Shown: piece after piece, positions 1-8,968 of the stretch
Numbering within the stretch: position 1 is the first letter of the stretch
Layout of the letters: every line of letters starts with the position of its first letter
Assembly: GCF_008369325.1 (NCBI RefSeq)
Contig: NZ_VOBI01000023.1
Coordinates: forward strand, 30,531 to 94,530
Length of the DNA stretch: 64,000 nucleotides
Source of the DNA: Pseudomonas sp. ANT_H12B
Lineage (GTDB): Bacteria; Pseudomonadota; Gammaproteobacteria; Pseudomonadales; Pseudomonadaceae
Direction: 5' to 3'
Translations under genes and position numbers: made by a program
Notes under the pieces: generated by a model
Databases searched by the model: none
Told to the model about the DNA's origin: nothing
Seen by the model: only the letters and a program-made list of their open reading frames with translations

Positions 1-105
1 GTTGAGTTGGACCTCAACTATATCGCCGAGCAGAGCCTCTTGCTTGATCTGAAGATCCTGTTGAAAACCCCCTTCAAAGTATTCAGCGGCCACGGAGCAA
101 GTTAA
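1..105 (+). CDS. C-terminal end of undecaprenyl-phosphate sugar phosphotransferase (partial)
   Basis: Only the last 34 codons are present, cut by the window edge. The peptide carries the LDLNYI...SLLLDLKILLKTP pattern found at the C-terminus of WcaJ/WbaP-type bacterial sugar transferases, where it follows the catalytic domain. Such membrane enzymes load the first sugar phosphate onto undecaprenyl phosphate. The stop codon is directly followed by the ATG of the next gene, so this is the upstream member of the polysaccharide operon. The identification rests on a short segment plus context. Confidence 0.7.
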   Translation, partial: VELDLNYIAEQSLLLDLKILLKTPFKVFSGHGAS

Positions 106-753
106 ATGGACGGTTCATCAGCCAAAAGCCTAAGTATTGCCAACCCGAGCGAGTCCAACCTGACGTCGACTGTGCTCGATCACGATCTGCGGATCCTCCT
201 CCTGACCGCCGCCAACCCCGGCGCAGGCACGACCACCAGCGCCCTGGCGCTGGCCGGTCAACTGGCGAAAATGAGCAGCGGCCAAGTGCTGCTGGTAGAT
301 GCCAGCCAGTCAGAGACCAACCTCACGCAACAGCTTGGGTTAACCAAGGAGCGCGGTTTTCGCGACCTGCTGTTCAACACACAGAGCCCGCCGCTGTTGC
401 AGGACTGCGTGGTGAACGTCTCCAGCTTGCCCTTCCACGTCCTGCCCAACGGCCGGTATGTGCGCAGCATCGAACACCTGACCCCCGAACGCCTGGGTCC
501 ATTGCTCGACCAGCTCGGCAGTCAGTATCGCTTCGTGGTGATCGACGGCGACGCGGTGTATTCAGCCGCCGACACCCTGGTCATCAGCACCCAGGTGGAC
601 GGCGTGATCCTGGTCGTGCGTTCTGAAGACACTCGCTGGGAAGTCGCCCAGGCCTCGGTTCAGCGCCTGACCCAGGCCGGCGCGAAACTGGTCGGCAGCG
701 TGTTCAACCGACGCAAGTACTACATGCCCAAATGGCTCTACAAAAACCTGTAA
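106..753 (+). CDS. CpsD/CapB-like polysaccharide biosynthesis ATPase with altered P-loop
   Basis: This 215-residue protein has the MinD/ParA-like fold of bacterial tyrosine kinase ATPase domains. A P-loop region lies at about residues 35-50, a Walker A' (VLLVDAS) at about 64, and a Walker B (FVVIDGD) at about 143. Family members phosphorylate C-terminal tyrosines and work with a Wzc-like membrane partner, here encoded two genes downstream. Oddly, the P-loop reads PGAGTTTS, so the usual lysine of GxGKST is a threonine. The C-terminus has only a few tyrosines (RKYYMPKWLY). It may be a weakened or purely regulatory ATPase. GGAG lies 8 nt before the ATG, which follows the previous stop immediately. 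Confidence 0.8.
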   Translation: MDGSSAKSLSIANPSESNLTSTVLDHDLRILLLTAANPGAGTTTSALALAGQLAKMSSGQVLLVDASQSETNLTQQLGLTKERGFRDLLFNTQSPPLLQDCVVNVSSLPFHVLPNGRYVRSIEHLTPERLGPLLDQLGSQYRFVVIDGDAVYSAADTLVISTQVDGVILVVRSEDTRWEVAQASVQRLTQAGAKLVGSVFNRRKYYMPKWLYKNL

Positions 754-775
754 GCAACCAGAAAAGGATGACGAC

Positions 776-1801
776 ATGAACGCCAAAATGCTTGTCCTGC
801 TGTTGCTGCCGCTTGCGGGTTGCTCCAGCACTTCCGAAACCCAGAGCATGCCGGTGCAGATCCTCACGGCCTCACCGGCCAACGCCCAGGCCACCGACAT
901 GCCCAAGGTCGAACAGACCTTGCGGCCTCAGGATGTGCTGGATGTGATCTTCCGCATCAGCACCAGCGGCTCGGATGCCTACCGCATTCAGTCCGGTGAC
1001 CAGATCGGCCTGAACTTCACCGCAGCCAGTCAACTCAACGGCAGTCAACTGGTGCTGCCCGACGGCACCGTCGAGCTGCCGGGCGCCAACACCTCGGTGA
1101 AAATCGCCGGGCTGACGTCTGAAGAAGCGCGCCAGGAAATCCAGCGTGCCTATCAACGCAAACAGCTGTTCCAGCCCAACCGCAACCAGTTGTCCGTGCA
1201 GGTCATCAGCCCGCTGAGCAACGAGACAAACCTCAAGAGTGCCCTGAACCACCCGGGCACCGGCATGAGCCGGGAGATCACTGTGGGCACCGACGGCTAC
1301 GCCAGCTTCCCGGAAATCGGCGCCGTGCCGCTGCAAGGCATGACCGTCAATCAGCTGGAAACCTTCCTCAACAAACGCTACGCGCAACTGCCGGGGCGGA
1401 TGACCGTCGACGTGCTGCTCAAGTCCACCGCAGGTAACGAAATCTACGTACTGGGCGAAGTCGGCCAACCGGGCTCTTACCCGATCCGCCGGCCGGTCTC
1501 GGTGCTCGAAGCACTGACCCTGGCCCGTGGCACCAACGTCAAGGCGCGGCTCGATTCAGTAGTGATCATGCGCCGCAACGGCAACCAGGTTCAGGCCCAG
1601 CGCTATGACGTGGAAAAAGCCTTGTCCGGCGATGCGTCGCAGATTGCCTACCTGCAACCGGACGACATGCTCTATGTGCCCAAGACCAAACTGGCCAGCG
1701 CCGGTGAGCTCGCACGGCAACTGGCGGACGTGGTGTTGTTTCAGGGCGTGGGCTTCAGCTTCGGCTACCGCGTCGACAATAAAGACAGTGACAGCAACTA
1801 A
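776..1801 (+). CDS. Wza-like polysaccharide export outer-membrane lipoprotein
   Basis: The 341-residue product begins with a lipoprotein signal peptide (LLLLPLAGCSS, lipobox cysteine near residue 16). It then has a Poly_export domain (about 50-150: LRPQDVLDVIF...YRIQSGDQIGL) and two SLBB-like segments (about 165-220 and 222-280, the second containing EIYVLGEVGQPGSYPI). Such proteins form the outer-membrane channel for group 1 capsule or exopolysaccharide. It sits between the ATPase and the Wzc-like gene, the usual order. An AGGA ribosome-binding site precedes the ATG. Confidence 0.9.
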   Translation: MNAKMLVLLLLPLAGCSSTSETQSMPVQILTASPANAQATDMPKVEQTLRPQDVLDVIFRISTSGSDAYRIQSGDQIGLNFTAASQLNGSQLVLPDGTVELPGANTSVKIAGLTSEEARQEIQRAYQRKQLFQPNRNQLSVQVISPLSNETNLKSALNHPGTGMSREITVGTDGYASFPEIGAVPLQGMTVNQLETFLNKRYAQLPGRMTVDVLLKSTAGNEIYVLGEVGQPGSYPIRRPVSVLEALTLARGTNVKARLDSVVIMRRNGNQVQAQRYDVEKALSGDASQIAYLQPDDMLYVPKTKLASAGELARQLADVVLFQGVGFSFGYRVDNKDSDSN

Positions 1802-1818
1802 CTCTCAGGTGACCTGAC

Positions 1819-3411
1819 ATGAATCCAAAGGAAAACTACCTGCACGAGTTCTTCAGGATCTTCTTTGCCAACAAGCAGTTGGTAAAGCGAGTCTTCCTGG
1901 TCTTTGCAGTGATCGCCCTGGTCTTGCCGCTGATGCTCAAACAGAGCTTCGATATCACCGCCCAGGTGATCGTGCAGTCCAAAAAACTGTCCCAAGGGGA
2001 CGCCACGACCTCGCTCAACCAGGAGAACGCCTCGTTCATTCCACCGTCCCTGGCGGACATGGAAACCGAGAGCAATATCCTGCGCTCGCCGGCCCTGATC
2101 CGTCAGACCATCAGCGAGCTGCGGGACAAGGGTGAATACACCCCGACGCCCGGCATGTTCAACACGATGGTGACCCAACCGCTCAAGCGCTATGTCACTT
2201 CGCCGTTGCGCGAGTACGTGATCAACCCGGTGCGCGATGCGCTCGGGCTTGAGACCGATCCGGTGCGGGACACTACGCTGGATGCGCTGACCCAACAGGC
2301 CATCGATAGCTTGAAGATCGAAACCCTGCCGGGCTCCAACGTGATCTCGATCATCTACAGTTTCGGCGACCCGACCCAGGGCACCAAGTTTGTCGCGGCG
2401 CTGCTGCAGAACTTCCTGGTCAGTCGTCAGGCGCTGCAGTCGATCGATCTGCCGCAGTCGTTCTACGAAACCAAGAAGACGCAATATCAGGTGCGCCTTG
2501 ATGGCCTGGAAGGCACTCGGTTGGGATTGCTTGAAGAGGTCGGCTCATCCGATCCAAAGGAAGAAATCACCTTCCGCCTCAATGCCATCAACACTGAGGA
2601 GCAAGCCCTCAACCTGTATCGCGACCGCCTGCTGCAAAGCCAACGCTGGCTCGACTACCTGAAAACCAGTCTCGCCGCTGCCAGCAATTCCAAACTCAAC
2701 GACTACACCTTCCCCTACACCTTCACCACCACCGTGGACAACGTTGCCTTCGAAGATCGTGAGATCAAGCAGATGGGTGAAGCACTGACCACTCAGGTCA
2801 GCCGCTACATGAACGATCTGGCGATCTTCCAGCCGGGCAGTGAGCCGATGCTGCTGACTCGCGAGCAAATCGCCCGCACCCGCCAGCAGTTTCTGAAGGT
2901 CGTCAGCAACCGGATTCAGGAGCGCACCAGTGATCTGGCGATTGTCAGCGCGGTAATCGACCAGAAGACCGCGCGCATTGCCGAGTTCAAGAACCGCATC
3001 CACCAGTTGCAGCAAACCCAAAGCAAGCTGCGGCAGATGGACACCGAGATCAACGCGTTGCACGCGGCGTTCTCCACCTACGCTCAGCGCTTTGCCGAAA
3101 GCAGCACCGCTCGCTCGCTGGACAACGACCTGTCCAACGCTCGGGTGCTCAGCCCGCCGTACGAACCGACCGAGGCCGCGTTTCCAAAGCCGGGTCTGAT
3201 CATTCCGTTCGGGTTGCTCACCGGTTTGCTGTTAGCGATCGCCCTGGTCTACGTGCGTGAGTTCTTCGATCATCGCTTCAAACACCCTGCGCAAATCACC
3301 CATGAACTGGGCTTGCCGGTGCTGTTGGTGATCAACGACCAGAAAGTGTTGCCGACCAACCCGCACAAGAACTGGACCGTGCCTAGCTTCGTGCATTGGG
3401 TGCGCAATTGA
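1819..3411 (+). CDS. Wzc/GumC-like chain-length determinant (polysaccharide co-polymerase)
   Basis: This is a 530-residue inner-membrane protein. One transmembrane helix lies near residues 20-40, followed by a Wzz-type periplasmic domain. A long coiled-coil region spans about 215-425 (heptad-rich, Q/K/E-rich), then a PPYEPTEAAFPKPGLIIPFGL motif leads into a second helix (about 455-478). The proline-rich P-x2-P-x4-P motif before the last helix is typical of polysaccharide co-polymerases. It lacks a fused kinase domain, which fits the separate ATPase gene upstream. It sets chain length with the Wzy-like polymerase. Confidence 0.88.
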   Translation: MNPKENYLHEFFRIFFANKQLVKRVFLVFAVIALVLPLMLKQSFDITAQVIVQSKKLSQGDATTSLNQENASFIPPSLADMETESNILRSPALIRQTISELRDKGEYTPTPGMFNTMVTQPLKRYVTSPLREYVINPVRDALGLETDPVRDTTLDALTQQAIDSLKIETLPGSNVISIIYSFGDPTQGTKFVAALLQNFLVSRQALQSIDLPQSFYETKKTQYQVRLDGLEGTRLGLLEEVGSSDPKEEITFRLNAINTEEQALNLYRDRLLQSQRWLDYLKTSLAAASNSKLNDYTFPYTFTTTVDNVAFEDREIKQMGEALTTQVSRYMNDLAIFQPGSEPMLLTREQIARTRQQFLKVVSNRIQERTSDLAIVSAVIDQKTARIAEFKNRIHQLQQTQSKLRQMDTEINALHAAFSTYAQRFAESSTARSLDNDLSNARVLSPPYEPTEAAFPKPGLIIPFGLLTGLLLAIALVYVREFFDHRFKHPAQITHELGLPVLLVINDQKVLPTNPHKNWTVPSFVHWVRN

Positions 3412-4496
3412 ACGCGCCGCTCACCCCTTCCCTGCCGATCATTCATTTGCTCAGCAGCGGTGGCTTCTACGGGGCTGAGCGGATGCTGCTGGACCATTGC
3501 CTGGCGACGCCGGGGCAGCACCAGGTGCTGTTTCTCGACGCGCCGCCAGAACTGGTCGCGCGGTTTCGCCAGGCGGGGGTCGACTGTCGTGGTTGCGCGG
3601 GGCTGGGGCAATTATTGGGGCATTTGCGTCAGCGGCGCACTGCAAGGCCGCTGATCAATACGCACAATTTCAAAGGTCTGTTGTTTGGCTGGGTCGGCGC
3701 AACCTTGTTGCGCTTGCCGTTGGTGATTACTCAGCACGGTTTCACGCCGCGCAGTCGCAAGCAGAAGTTCTACACCTGGTTGAGCCTGCAACTGTGCCGT
3801 ACGGCATCGGTGGATCGCGTTGTCTGCGTCGCCGAAAGCATCGCCACACTGTGCCGCCAGGCCAGTGTGCGGGCGGAGAAACTGCAAGTGATCCCCAATG
3901 GTTTGCCGGCGGCGGCCGCTCTACTGCCCCACACCACCGGACGCCAGCGTTGGCTGGCCGGTTATGTCGGGCGACTGAGCAGTGAAAAAGGTCCGGACCT
4001 GTTTCTCGATGCGCTGATTTCGCTCTGTCAGCAACACCCGCAACTGGACGCCGTGATGCTCGGCGATGGCCCGGAGCGGGAAGCGCTGCTGGCGCGAATC
4101 AACGCTGCAGGTTTGCAGGATCGCATCACCCTGCCGGGCTATCAGATCGACATGAATGTGTGGTGGCGACAACTCGATGCGCTGGTGATCAGCTCGCGCA
4201 CCGAAGGTACGCCAATGATTCTGCTGGAAGCGATGCAGGCCGGAGTGCCGGTGGTGGCGTTTGGTGTCGGCGGGATTCCCGATGTGCTGGAGGATCGGCA
4301 CAACGGCCTGCTGGCAACACCCGCCGACAGCGCTGCCCTCGCCCGCCAGATCGGCACGTTGTTCACCGAACCGGCACTGGCTCGCGACCTGATCAACAAC
4401 GCAAAACGTACACAACTGGATCGCTATGACCTCAAGGCCCTGGCCGAACGCTGGTCGCAGCTTTATATCCGTACTGCACGGGAGGCACGCGCGTGA
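3408..4496 (+). CDS. Glycosyltransferase family 4
   Basis: The product is a GT-B fold retaining glycosyltransferase of about 362 residues. The N-terminal domain carries LLSSGGFYGAERM, as in many GT4 enzymes. The C-terminal Glycos_transf_1 domain (about 175-340) has YVGRLSSEKGPDLFLDAL and the E-x7-E motif in EGTPMILLEAMQAG. It should add a sugar to the lipid-linked repeat unit at the cytoplasmic face. The start is a TTG: 3408 gives a TTGA overlap with the previous stop, and a second in-frame TTG at 3396 is possible. Neither has a strong ribosome-binding site, which points to translational coupling. Confidence 0.85.
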   Translation: MNAPLTPSLPIIHLLSSGGFYGAERMLLDHCLATPGQHQVLFLDAPPELVARFRQAGVDCRGCAGLGQLLGHLRQRRTARPLINTHNFKGLLFGWVGATLLRLPLVITQHGFTPRSRKQKFYTWLSLQLCRTASVDRVVCVAESIATLCRQASVRAEKLQVIPNGLPAAAALLPHTTGRQRWLAGYVGRLSSEKGPDLFLDALISLCQQHPQLDAVMLGDGPEREALLARINAAGLQDRITLPGYQIDMNVWWRQLDALVISSRTEGTPMILLEAMQAGVPVVAFGVGGIPDVLEDRHNGLLATPADSAALARQIGTLFTEPALARDLINNAKRTQLDRYDLKALAERWSQLYIRTAREARA

Positions 4497-5860
4497 TTTT
4501 TCCGCTCTCGATCGTCAGTCTGTTCGCCCTGGTCTGCCTCGGTTTGCTGGCCAGCCCTTATCCTTTTCTGGCACCGGGAGTGGTGCTGGGCCTGGTGGGT
4601 GTCGCAGTGCTCTACCGCAAACCCACGTGGGGTTTGCTGGGCATTGCGGCATTGCTGCCGTTTGAAGGTTTTTTCAAGGACAGTGCGCTTTCAGGCACCA
4701 AGTTCATCGGCGCGTCGCTGGCGCTGATCCTGATGCTGCAATTGGCCATTCACCAGATTCCGTCCGAACGCCTGCGCAGCAACATCTGGCGTTACCTGAT
4801 CTGGTTCATGGTGCTGTACATGCTGAGCCTGCTGACCACCGATGAAATGGGCATGTCGATGGGTCATCTGCGGGAACTGAGCGTGGGCCTGATTCTGTTC
4901 GTGATCACACTGCTGATCGGCCGCGAATTGAACATGGACCTGTTCGCCAAACTGGTGACCCTGAGTGTCTCGCTGACCTGCGCGCTGGCGATGTTCTCCA
5001 GCAAATATCAGGACCAGGGGCGCGCCGCCGGCCTGCTGGAAGACCCGAACGCCTTTGCCATGCTGATCGCCTTCGCCGTGCCATTGGGCCTCCTGCTGGT
5101 GATCCGCAGTCCGAACTTTCTGCACCGTTTGTTCTGGTTGGGTTGCTTTATTTTGCTGCTGGGCGGCATGACCAAGACCGAATCCCGTTCGGGGCTGGTG
5201 GTGCTGTTTCTCAGCCTGATGATCGGCGCCTGGCACTACCGCGTAGAACTCAAACGCATACGTCCGCGGCATCTGGGCTTTGCCATGCTCGGCATGGCGA
5301 TCGTGATTCCGCTGGCCATTTATGCAATGCCGCCCGGTTACATTGAGCGCATCCAGTCCTTGAGCATCTTGAAAGCCGGTGCCAAGAGCCAGGATGAATC
5401 CCTCGGTCGTCGCGCCTCGTACATCGTGGTCGGCAGCCAGATGATCCGCGAGAACCCACTGCTGGGCACCGGTCCCGGAACCTTCCCGCTGCACTACGCC
5501 ACCACTGGCTATGCGAAGGCGTTTTCAGCCAACCGCAAAGCCGGCGACCTGTACCGCCGGGCTCACAACACTTACCTGGAAATCTTCAGTGAGCTGGGGA
5601 TTCCCGCCGGCCTGTTGTTCGTCGGCATGCTCACCCTCGGCTTGTACAACCTGGCCCGCGCGCGCCGCGTCTGGTTGCAGCGAAAAAACCGGGAGCAGGC
5701 TGATTTTCTGACCCACCTGAGCATGAGTTTCCTGTCGCTCACACTGTTCTTGATGTTCCTCAGCGCACCGAACCAGAAGTACGTGTGGATCATGCTTGCC
5801 CTCACCAGCGTGCTGCGTTTGAAAGCCGAAGAACGCCCACTCATGGAGGCCAAGGCATGA
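4493..5860 (+). CDS. O-antigen ligase/polymerase family membrane protein (Wzy-like)
   Basis: A 455-residue polytopic membrane protein with about ten to twelve hydrophobic helices. It has a large periplasmic loop (about 285-370) containing GRRASYIVVG and the HNTYLEIFSELG motif of the Wzy_C/O-antigen ligase family. In this operon it most likely polymerises repeat units in the periplasm. The start is a GTG overlapping the previous stop by 4 nt (GTGA), and the end overlaps the next gene (ATGA), so translation is probably coupled. A ligase role cannot be excluded from sequence. Confidence 0.85.
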   Translation: MIFPLSIVSLFALVCLGLLASPYPFLAPGVVLGLVGVAVLYRKPTWGLLGIAALLPFEGFFKDSALSGTKFIGASLALILMLQLAIHQIPSERLRSNIWRYLIWFMVLYMLSLLTTDEMGMSMGHLRELSVGLILFVITLLIGRELNMDLFAKLVTLSVSLTCALAMFSSKYQDQGRAAGLLEDPNAFAMLIAFAVPLGLLLVIRSPNFLHRLFWLGCFILLLGGMTKTESRSGLVVLFLSLMIGAWHYRVELKRIRPRHLGFAMLGMAIVIPLAIYAMPPGYIERIQSLSILKAGAKSQDESLGRRASYIVVGSQMIRENPLLGTGPGTFPLHYATTGYAKAFSANRKAGDLYRRAHNTYLEIFSELGIPAGLLFVGMLTLGLYNLARARRVWLQRKNREQADFLTHLSMSFLSLTLFLMFLSAPNQKYVWIMLALTSVLRLKAEERPLMEAKA

Positions 5861-6825
5861 GCCGCATCAGCATTGTCATTCCGATGTACAACGAAGCCCG
5901 GCATATCATCCGGACCTTGCTCGCCGCGCAACACGCTGCCGACGCGGCCGGGGTGGAATGCGAGTTGATCGTGGTCGATAACGGTTCCGAGGATCAGGGT
6001 CCGCAGATTGCCCGCCAGTTCGGTGCCCAGGTGTTGGTCATGCCTGGCCTGTTGATTGGTGCCCTGCGCAATCGCGGGGCCGCCGTCGCCACCGGGGAAT
6101 GGCTGGCCTTCATCGATGCCGACATCGAGATGCCTGAGGATTGGCTGACGCTGTTGTTGAAAATAGAGCCCGCGGTTCAAGTCGACGTCCTGGGACTGGA
6201 TCTGCACACCCCGGCCGAAGCCCCGTGGTATGCCAGTGCCTGGCAACGCCGCATGCTGCGCCCCAGTGCCGAAACGGTGCAAACCGTGCGATGGCTGCCC
6301 AGCGCCAACCTGCTGATGCGTCGTCCCTGGTTCGACAAGGTCGGCGGCTTCGATGAAACCCTGCGCACCGGCGAAGACAAGGACTTCACCATGCGCCTTT
6401 GCCACGCAGGCGCTCGCTTGCTGTCGGTCAACCAGAGTGTGGCCCTGCATTGGGGTTATGAGGGTAGCTGGGGCGAATGGATGGGCAAGGAATTCTGGCG
6501 TCAGGGCAGTCACCTGCAGTTACTGCGCAGCAACGGGATGAGCATGCGTTTGCTACGGTTCCCGATGCTGTCGATTGCCGCCTGGGTGCTGGATATTGCG
6601 GCGATTTTTGCCCTGCTCAACGGCCAGGTCCATCTGACGCTGTTCCTGTTGCTGATAACCAGTCTGCCCGCGCTCGCCCTGAGCATGCGCCAGAGCATGA
6701 AACACCGTGACCTGCGTCTGACACTGCAACTCTGGGGCCTGCATTGGGTGCGTCTGCAACTGGCCGGCGCCGCGTTCATTCTCAGTCTTTGTCATTGGAA
6801 TGCCAGGAGGCCTGCCCGTGGCTGA
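5857..6825 (+). CDS. Glycosyltransferase family 2
   Basis: 322 residues. The N-terminal GT-A domain shows SIVIPMYNEARHI, the nucleotide-binding VVDNGSEDQG and the metal-binding FIDADIE (DxD type). A conserved GGFDETLRTGEDKDF acceptor-loop motif lies near residue 165. The C-terminus has two to three hydrophobic segments that anchor it to the inner membrane. The ATG overlaps the stop of the polymerase gene (ATGA). A longer open frame upstream is inside the polymerase gene and is not used. Confidence 0.88.
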   Translation: MSRISIVIPMYNEARHIIRTLLAAQHAADAAGVECELIVVDNGSEDQGPQIARQFGAQVLVMPGLLIGALRNRGAAVATGEWLAFIDADIEMPEDWLTLLLKIEPAVQVDVLGLDLHTPAEAPWYASAWQRRMLRPSAETVQTVRWLPSANLLMRRPWFDKVGGFDETLRTGEDKDFTMRLCHAGARLLSVNQSVALHWGYEGSWGEWMGKEFWRQGSHLQLLRSNGMSMRLLRFPMLSIAAWVLDIAAIFALLNGQVHLTLFLLLITSLPALALSMRQSMKHRDLRLTLQLWGLHWVRLQLAGAAFILSLCHWNARRPARG

Positions 6826-7954
6826 ATTCATTTTCTGGTTGTGCCTGTTGTTGCCGGTGTATGCCTACCTCTGCTATCCGCTGCTGTTGACGCTGCTGGC
6901 GCCATTCTTTGCTCGTCGCCGTCATGGGCCGGCGCAGCCGATGGATGTGAGCATCGTCATCGCCGCCCATAACGAGGCCCGGCATATCGAAGAGAAGCTG
7001 CGCACCGTACTCGCCCAGGATTATCAGGCGCGCACGTTGCAGATCATCCTCGCCAGCGACGGCTCGACGGACGACACCGTCGCCTGCGCACTCAAGATCA
7101 TCGACCCGCGCATCACCGTGCTCGATCTGCCTCGCCAGGGCAAAGCCGCGACGTTGAACGCAGGCGTTGCCCTGAGCACCGGCGACATTCTGGTGTTCAC
7201 CGACGCCGACAACCAATGGTCAACGCACACCCTCGGTCATTTGCTCGCGCCCCTGGCTGATCCGCAAGTCGGCGCCTGCGCCGGGCATATGGTGATTCCG
7301 GTCACCGGCAAAGGCCTGAGCATTGGCGACAGCCTCTATCGGCATTACGAAGGCTGGCTGCGTAAAGTGGAGAACCGCACCGGCTGCATGGTTTCCGCCG
7401 ACGGCGCCCTGCTCGCCCTGCGTCGCGAGTTGTTCCAGAACGTGCCGGCGGAGGTCAACGATGACTTCTTTATCAGCACCTGTGCGCCGGTTGCGTTCAA
7501 ACGCATTGTCTACGTGCCCGAGGCGCAGGTGATCGATCAAGGCGTCGATGAAGCCGACAAGCAATTCCGTCGCCGTCAGCGCGTCACCGTCGGCGGCCTG
7601 CAAAGCCTGGCCCAGCGCCGTGAGCTGCTCAATCCACTGAAGCATGGCCTGTATGCGATTGCACTGATCAGCCACAAGTTGATCCGCCGCCTCGCGCCAA
7701 TCCTGCTGCTGCCGTTGCTGTTGAGTAATTTCTGGCTGTGGGAAGAACACGGTTTCTATCGCCTGAGCCTGATCGCACAACTGCTCGGTTACGCGGCGGC
7801 CATCGCCGGTCTGCTGGATTGGCAACACCGTTTGCCCAAACCCTTTCGCCTCGCCGCGTTCCTTCTGGTGACCCTTGCCGGGATGAGTATCGGTTTGTGG
7901 CAGTTCTTGCGTGGCCAGCGGTACGCCCAGTGGAACCCCGAGCATAATCGTTGA
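6818..7954 (+). CDS. Membrane glycosyltransferase family 2 (processive type)
   Basis: The product is about 378 residues: an N-terminal hydrophobic helix (FIFWLCLLLPVYAYLCYPLLL), a GT-A domain with SIVIAAHNEARHI, LASDGSTDDT, FTDADN and DDFFIS, and a QFRRRQRVTVGG element resembling the Q/RxxRW region of IcaA/BcsA-like enzymes. C-terminal membrane segments follow. The GTG at 6818 is preceded by a perfect AGGAGG (6805-6810) seven bases upstream, so I prefer it to the ATG at 6800. It overlaps the previous gene by 8 nt. Confidence 0.88.
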   Translation: MAEFIFWLCLLLPVYAYLCYPLLLTLLAPFFARRRHGPAQPMDVSIVIAAHNEARHIEEKLRTVLAQDYQARTLQIILASDGSTDDTVACALKIIDPRITVLDLPRQGKAATLNAGVALSTGDILVFTDADNQWSTHTLGHLLAPLADPQVGACAGHMVIPVTGKGLSIGDSLYRHYEGWLRKVENRTGCMVSADGALLALRRELFQNVPAEVNDDFFISTCAPVAFKRIVYVPEAQVIDQGVDEADKQFRRRQRVTVGGLQSLAQRRELLNPLKHGLYAIALISHKLIRRLAPILLLPLLLSNFWLWEEHGFYRLSLIAQLLGYAAAIAGLLDWQHRLPKPFRLAAFLLVTLAGMSIGLWQFLRGQRYAQWNPEHNR

Positions 7955-7966
7955 GAGAACCGAGCC

Positions 7967-8968
7967 ATGGCGATCAAACAACTATTAAAACGCACCAGTG
8001 GCTGGCTCTATCTCAACTCGCCGGTGGGACGCAATCAACTGCATGGCGCCGGCGTGATCCTGATGCTGCACCGGGTGCTGGCCAACGACCGCGCCGCCGA
8101 CCTGCCCCATCGCAATGAACTGTGCGTCGGGCCGAAGGCCTTCGAGCATCTGCTGGTCTGGCTGAAAAAACACTTCGACTGTGTGCCGTTGATGGAGGTC
8201 TTGCAGCTCGGCGCGCGGCGCTCGGAGCGGCCGAAAGTAGCGCTGACCTTCGACGATGGCTGGCGCGACAACGCCGTGAACGCCTTTCCTCTGCTGCAAA
8301 AACACCAGGTGCCGGCGAGCATTTTTCTGTCCACCGATTTCATCGGCAGCCGCCAGCGCTTCTGGTGGGAAAGCATCGGCGAGACCCTGTGGAAAAGCCA
8401 TGGTGAAAAGGCCCGGATGCACTTGATTGCAGGCCTGCAACAGGTCGGCCGACCGCTGCCGGTACTGCTCGATGATCTGGATGTGCAGCGTCGCAGCCTG
8501 GCGCTTTTGCATTTTCTGCAAAGCCTGAAAACCCTGTCTCCGGACGATCTGAACCGACTGACCGATGAGTGCCCGCAGGAGTCGTTGCCACAAGCGCTGG
8601 ACTGGCATCAGGTTCGCTCGCTGGAAGCCTCGGGACTGATCCGCTTCGGCCCTCATGGCGCCAGTCACGCAATCCTCACCGGCCTCGACGATCAGCGCCT
8701 TGATGAAGAACTGAGCCGCAGCCGCGATGCGCTGTTGAACGGCTGCAACCGACCGCTGCCGGTCTACTGCTACCCCAATGGCGACAACGATGCGCGGGTT
8801 CGCCAGCAGGTGGCCGACCACAACTTCCCCTTTGCCCTTGGCACCGACACGGGGATCTATCGAGGCATCGAAGATCCGCTGGCCCTGCCACGCTTCGGTG
8901 TCAGCCAACGCACCGCGCGTAATCCGCAGTTGCTGTCCTGGCGTATCTACCGTGGGGCCCGTCCATGA
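7967..8968 (+). CDS. Polysaccharide deacetylase (NodB homology, CE4)
   Basis: A 333-residue protein with the NodB signature VALTFDDGWRDNA (catalytic and metal-binding aspartates near residue 90) and a later FGPHGASHAIL segment supplying histidines. No clear signal peptide is visible, suggesting action on a lipid-linked or cytoplasmic intermediate. A membrane-associated role is also possible. It lies within the operon, 12 nt after the previous gene and overlapping the flippase gene by 4 nt. Expected reaction: removal of N-acetyl groups from amino sugars. Confidence 0.85.
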   Translation: MAIKQLLKRTSGWLYLNSPVGRNQLHGAGVILMLHRVLANDRAADLPHRNELCVGPKAFEHLLVWLKKHFDCVPLMEVLQLGARRSERPKVALTFDDGWRDNAVNAFPLLQKHQVPASIFLSTDFIGSRQRFWWESIGETLWKSHGEKARMHLIAGLQQVGRPLPVLLDDLDVQRRSLALLHFLQSLKTLSPDDLNRLTDECPQESLPQALDWHQVRSLEASGLIRFGPHGASHAILTGLDDQRLDEELSRSRDALLNGCNRPLPVYCYPNGDNDARVRQQVADHNFPFALGTDTGIYRGIEDPLALPRFGVSQRTARNPQLLSWRIYRGARP

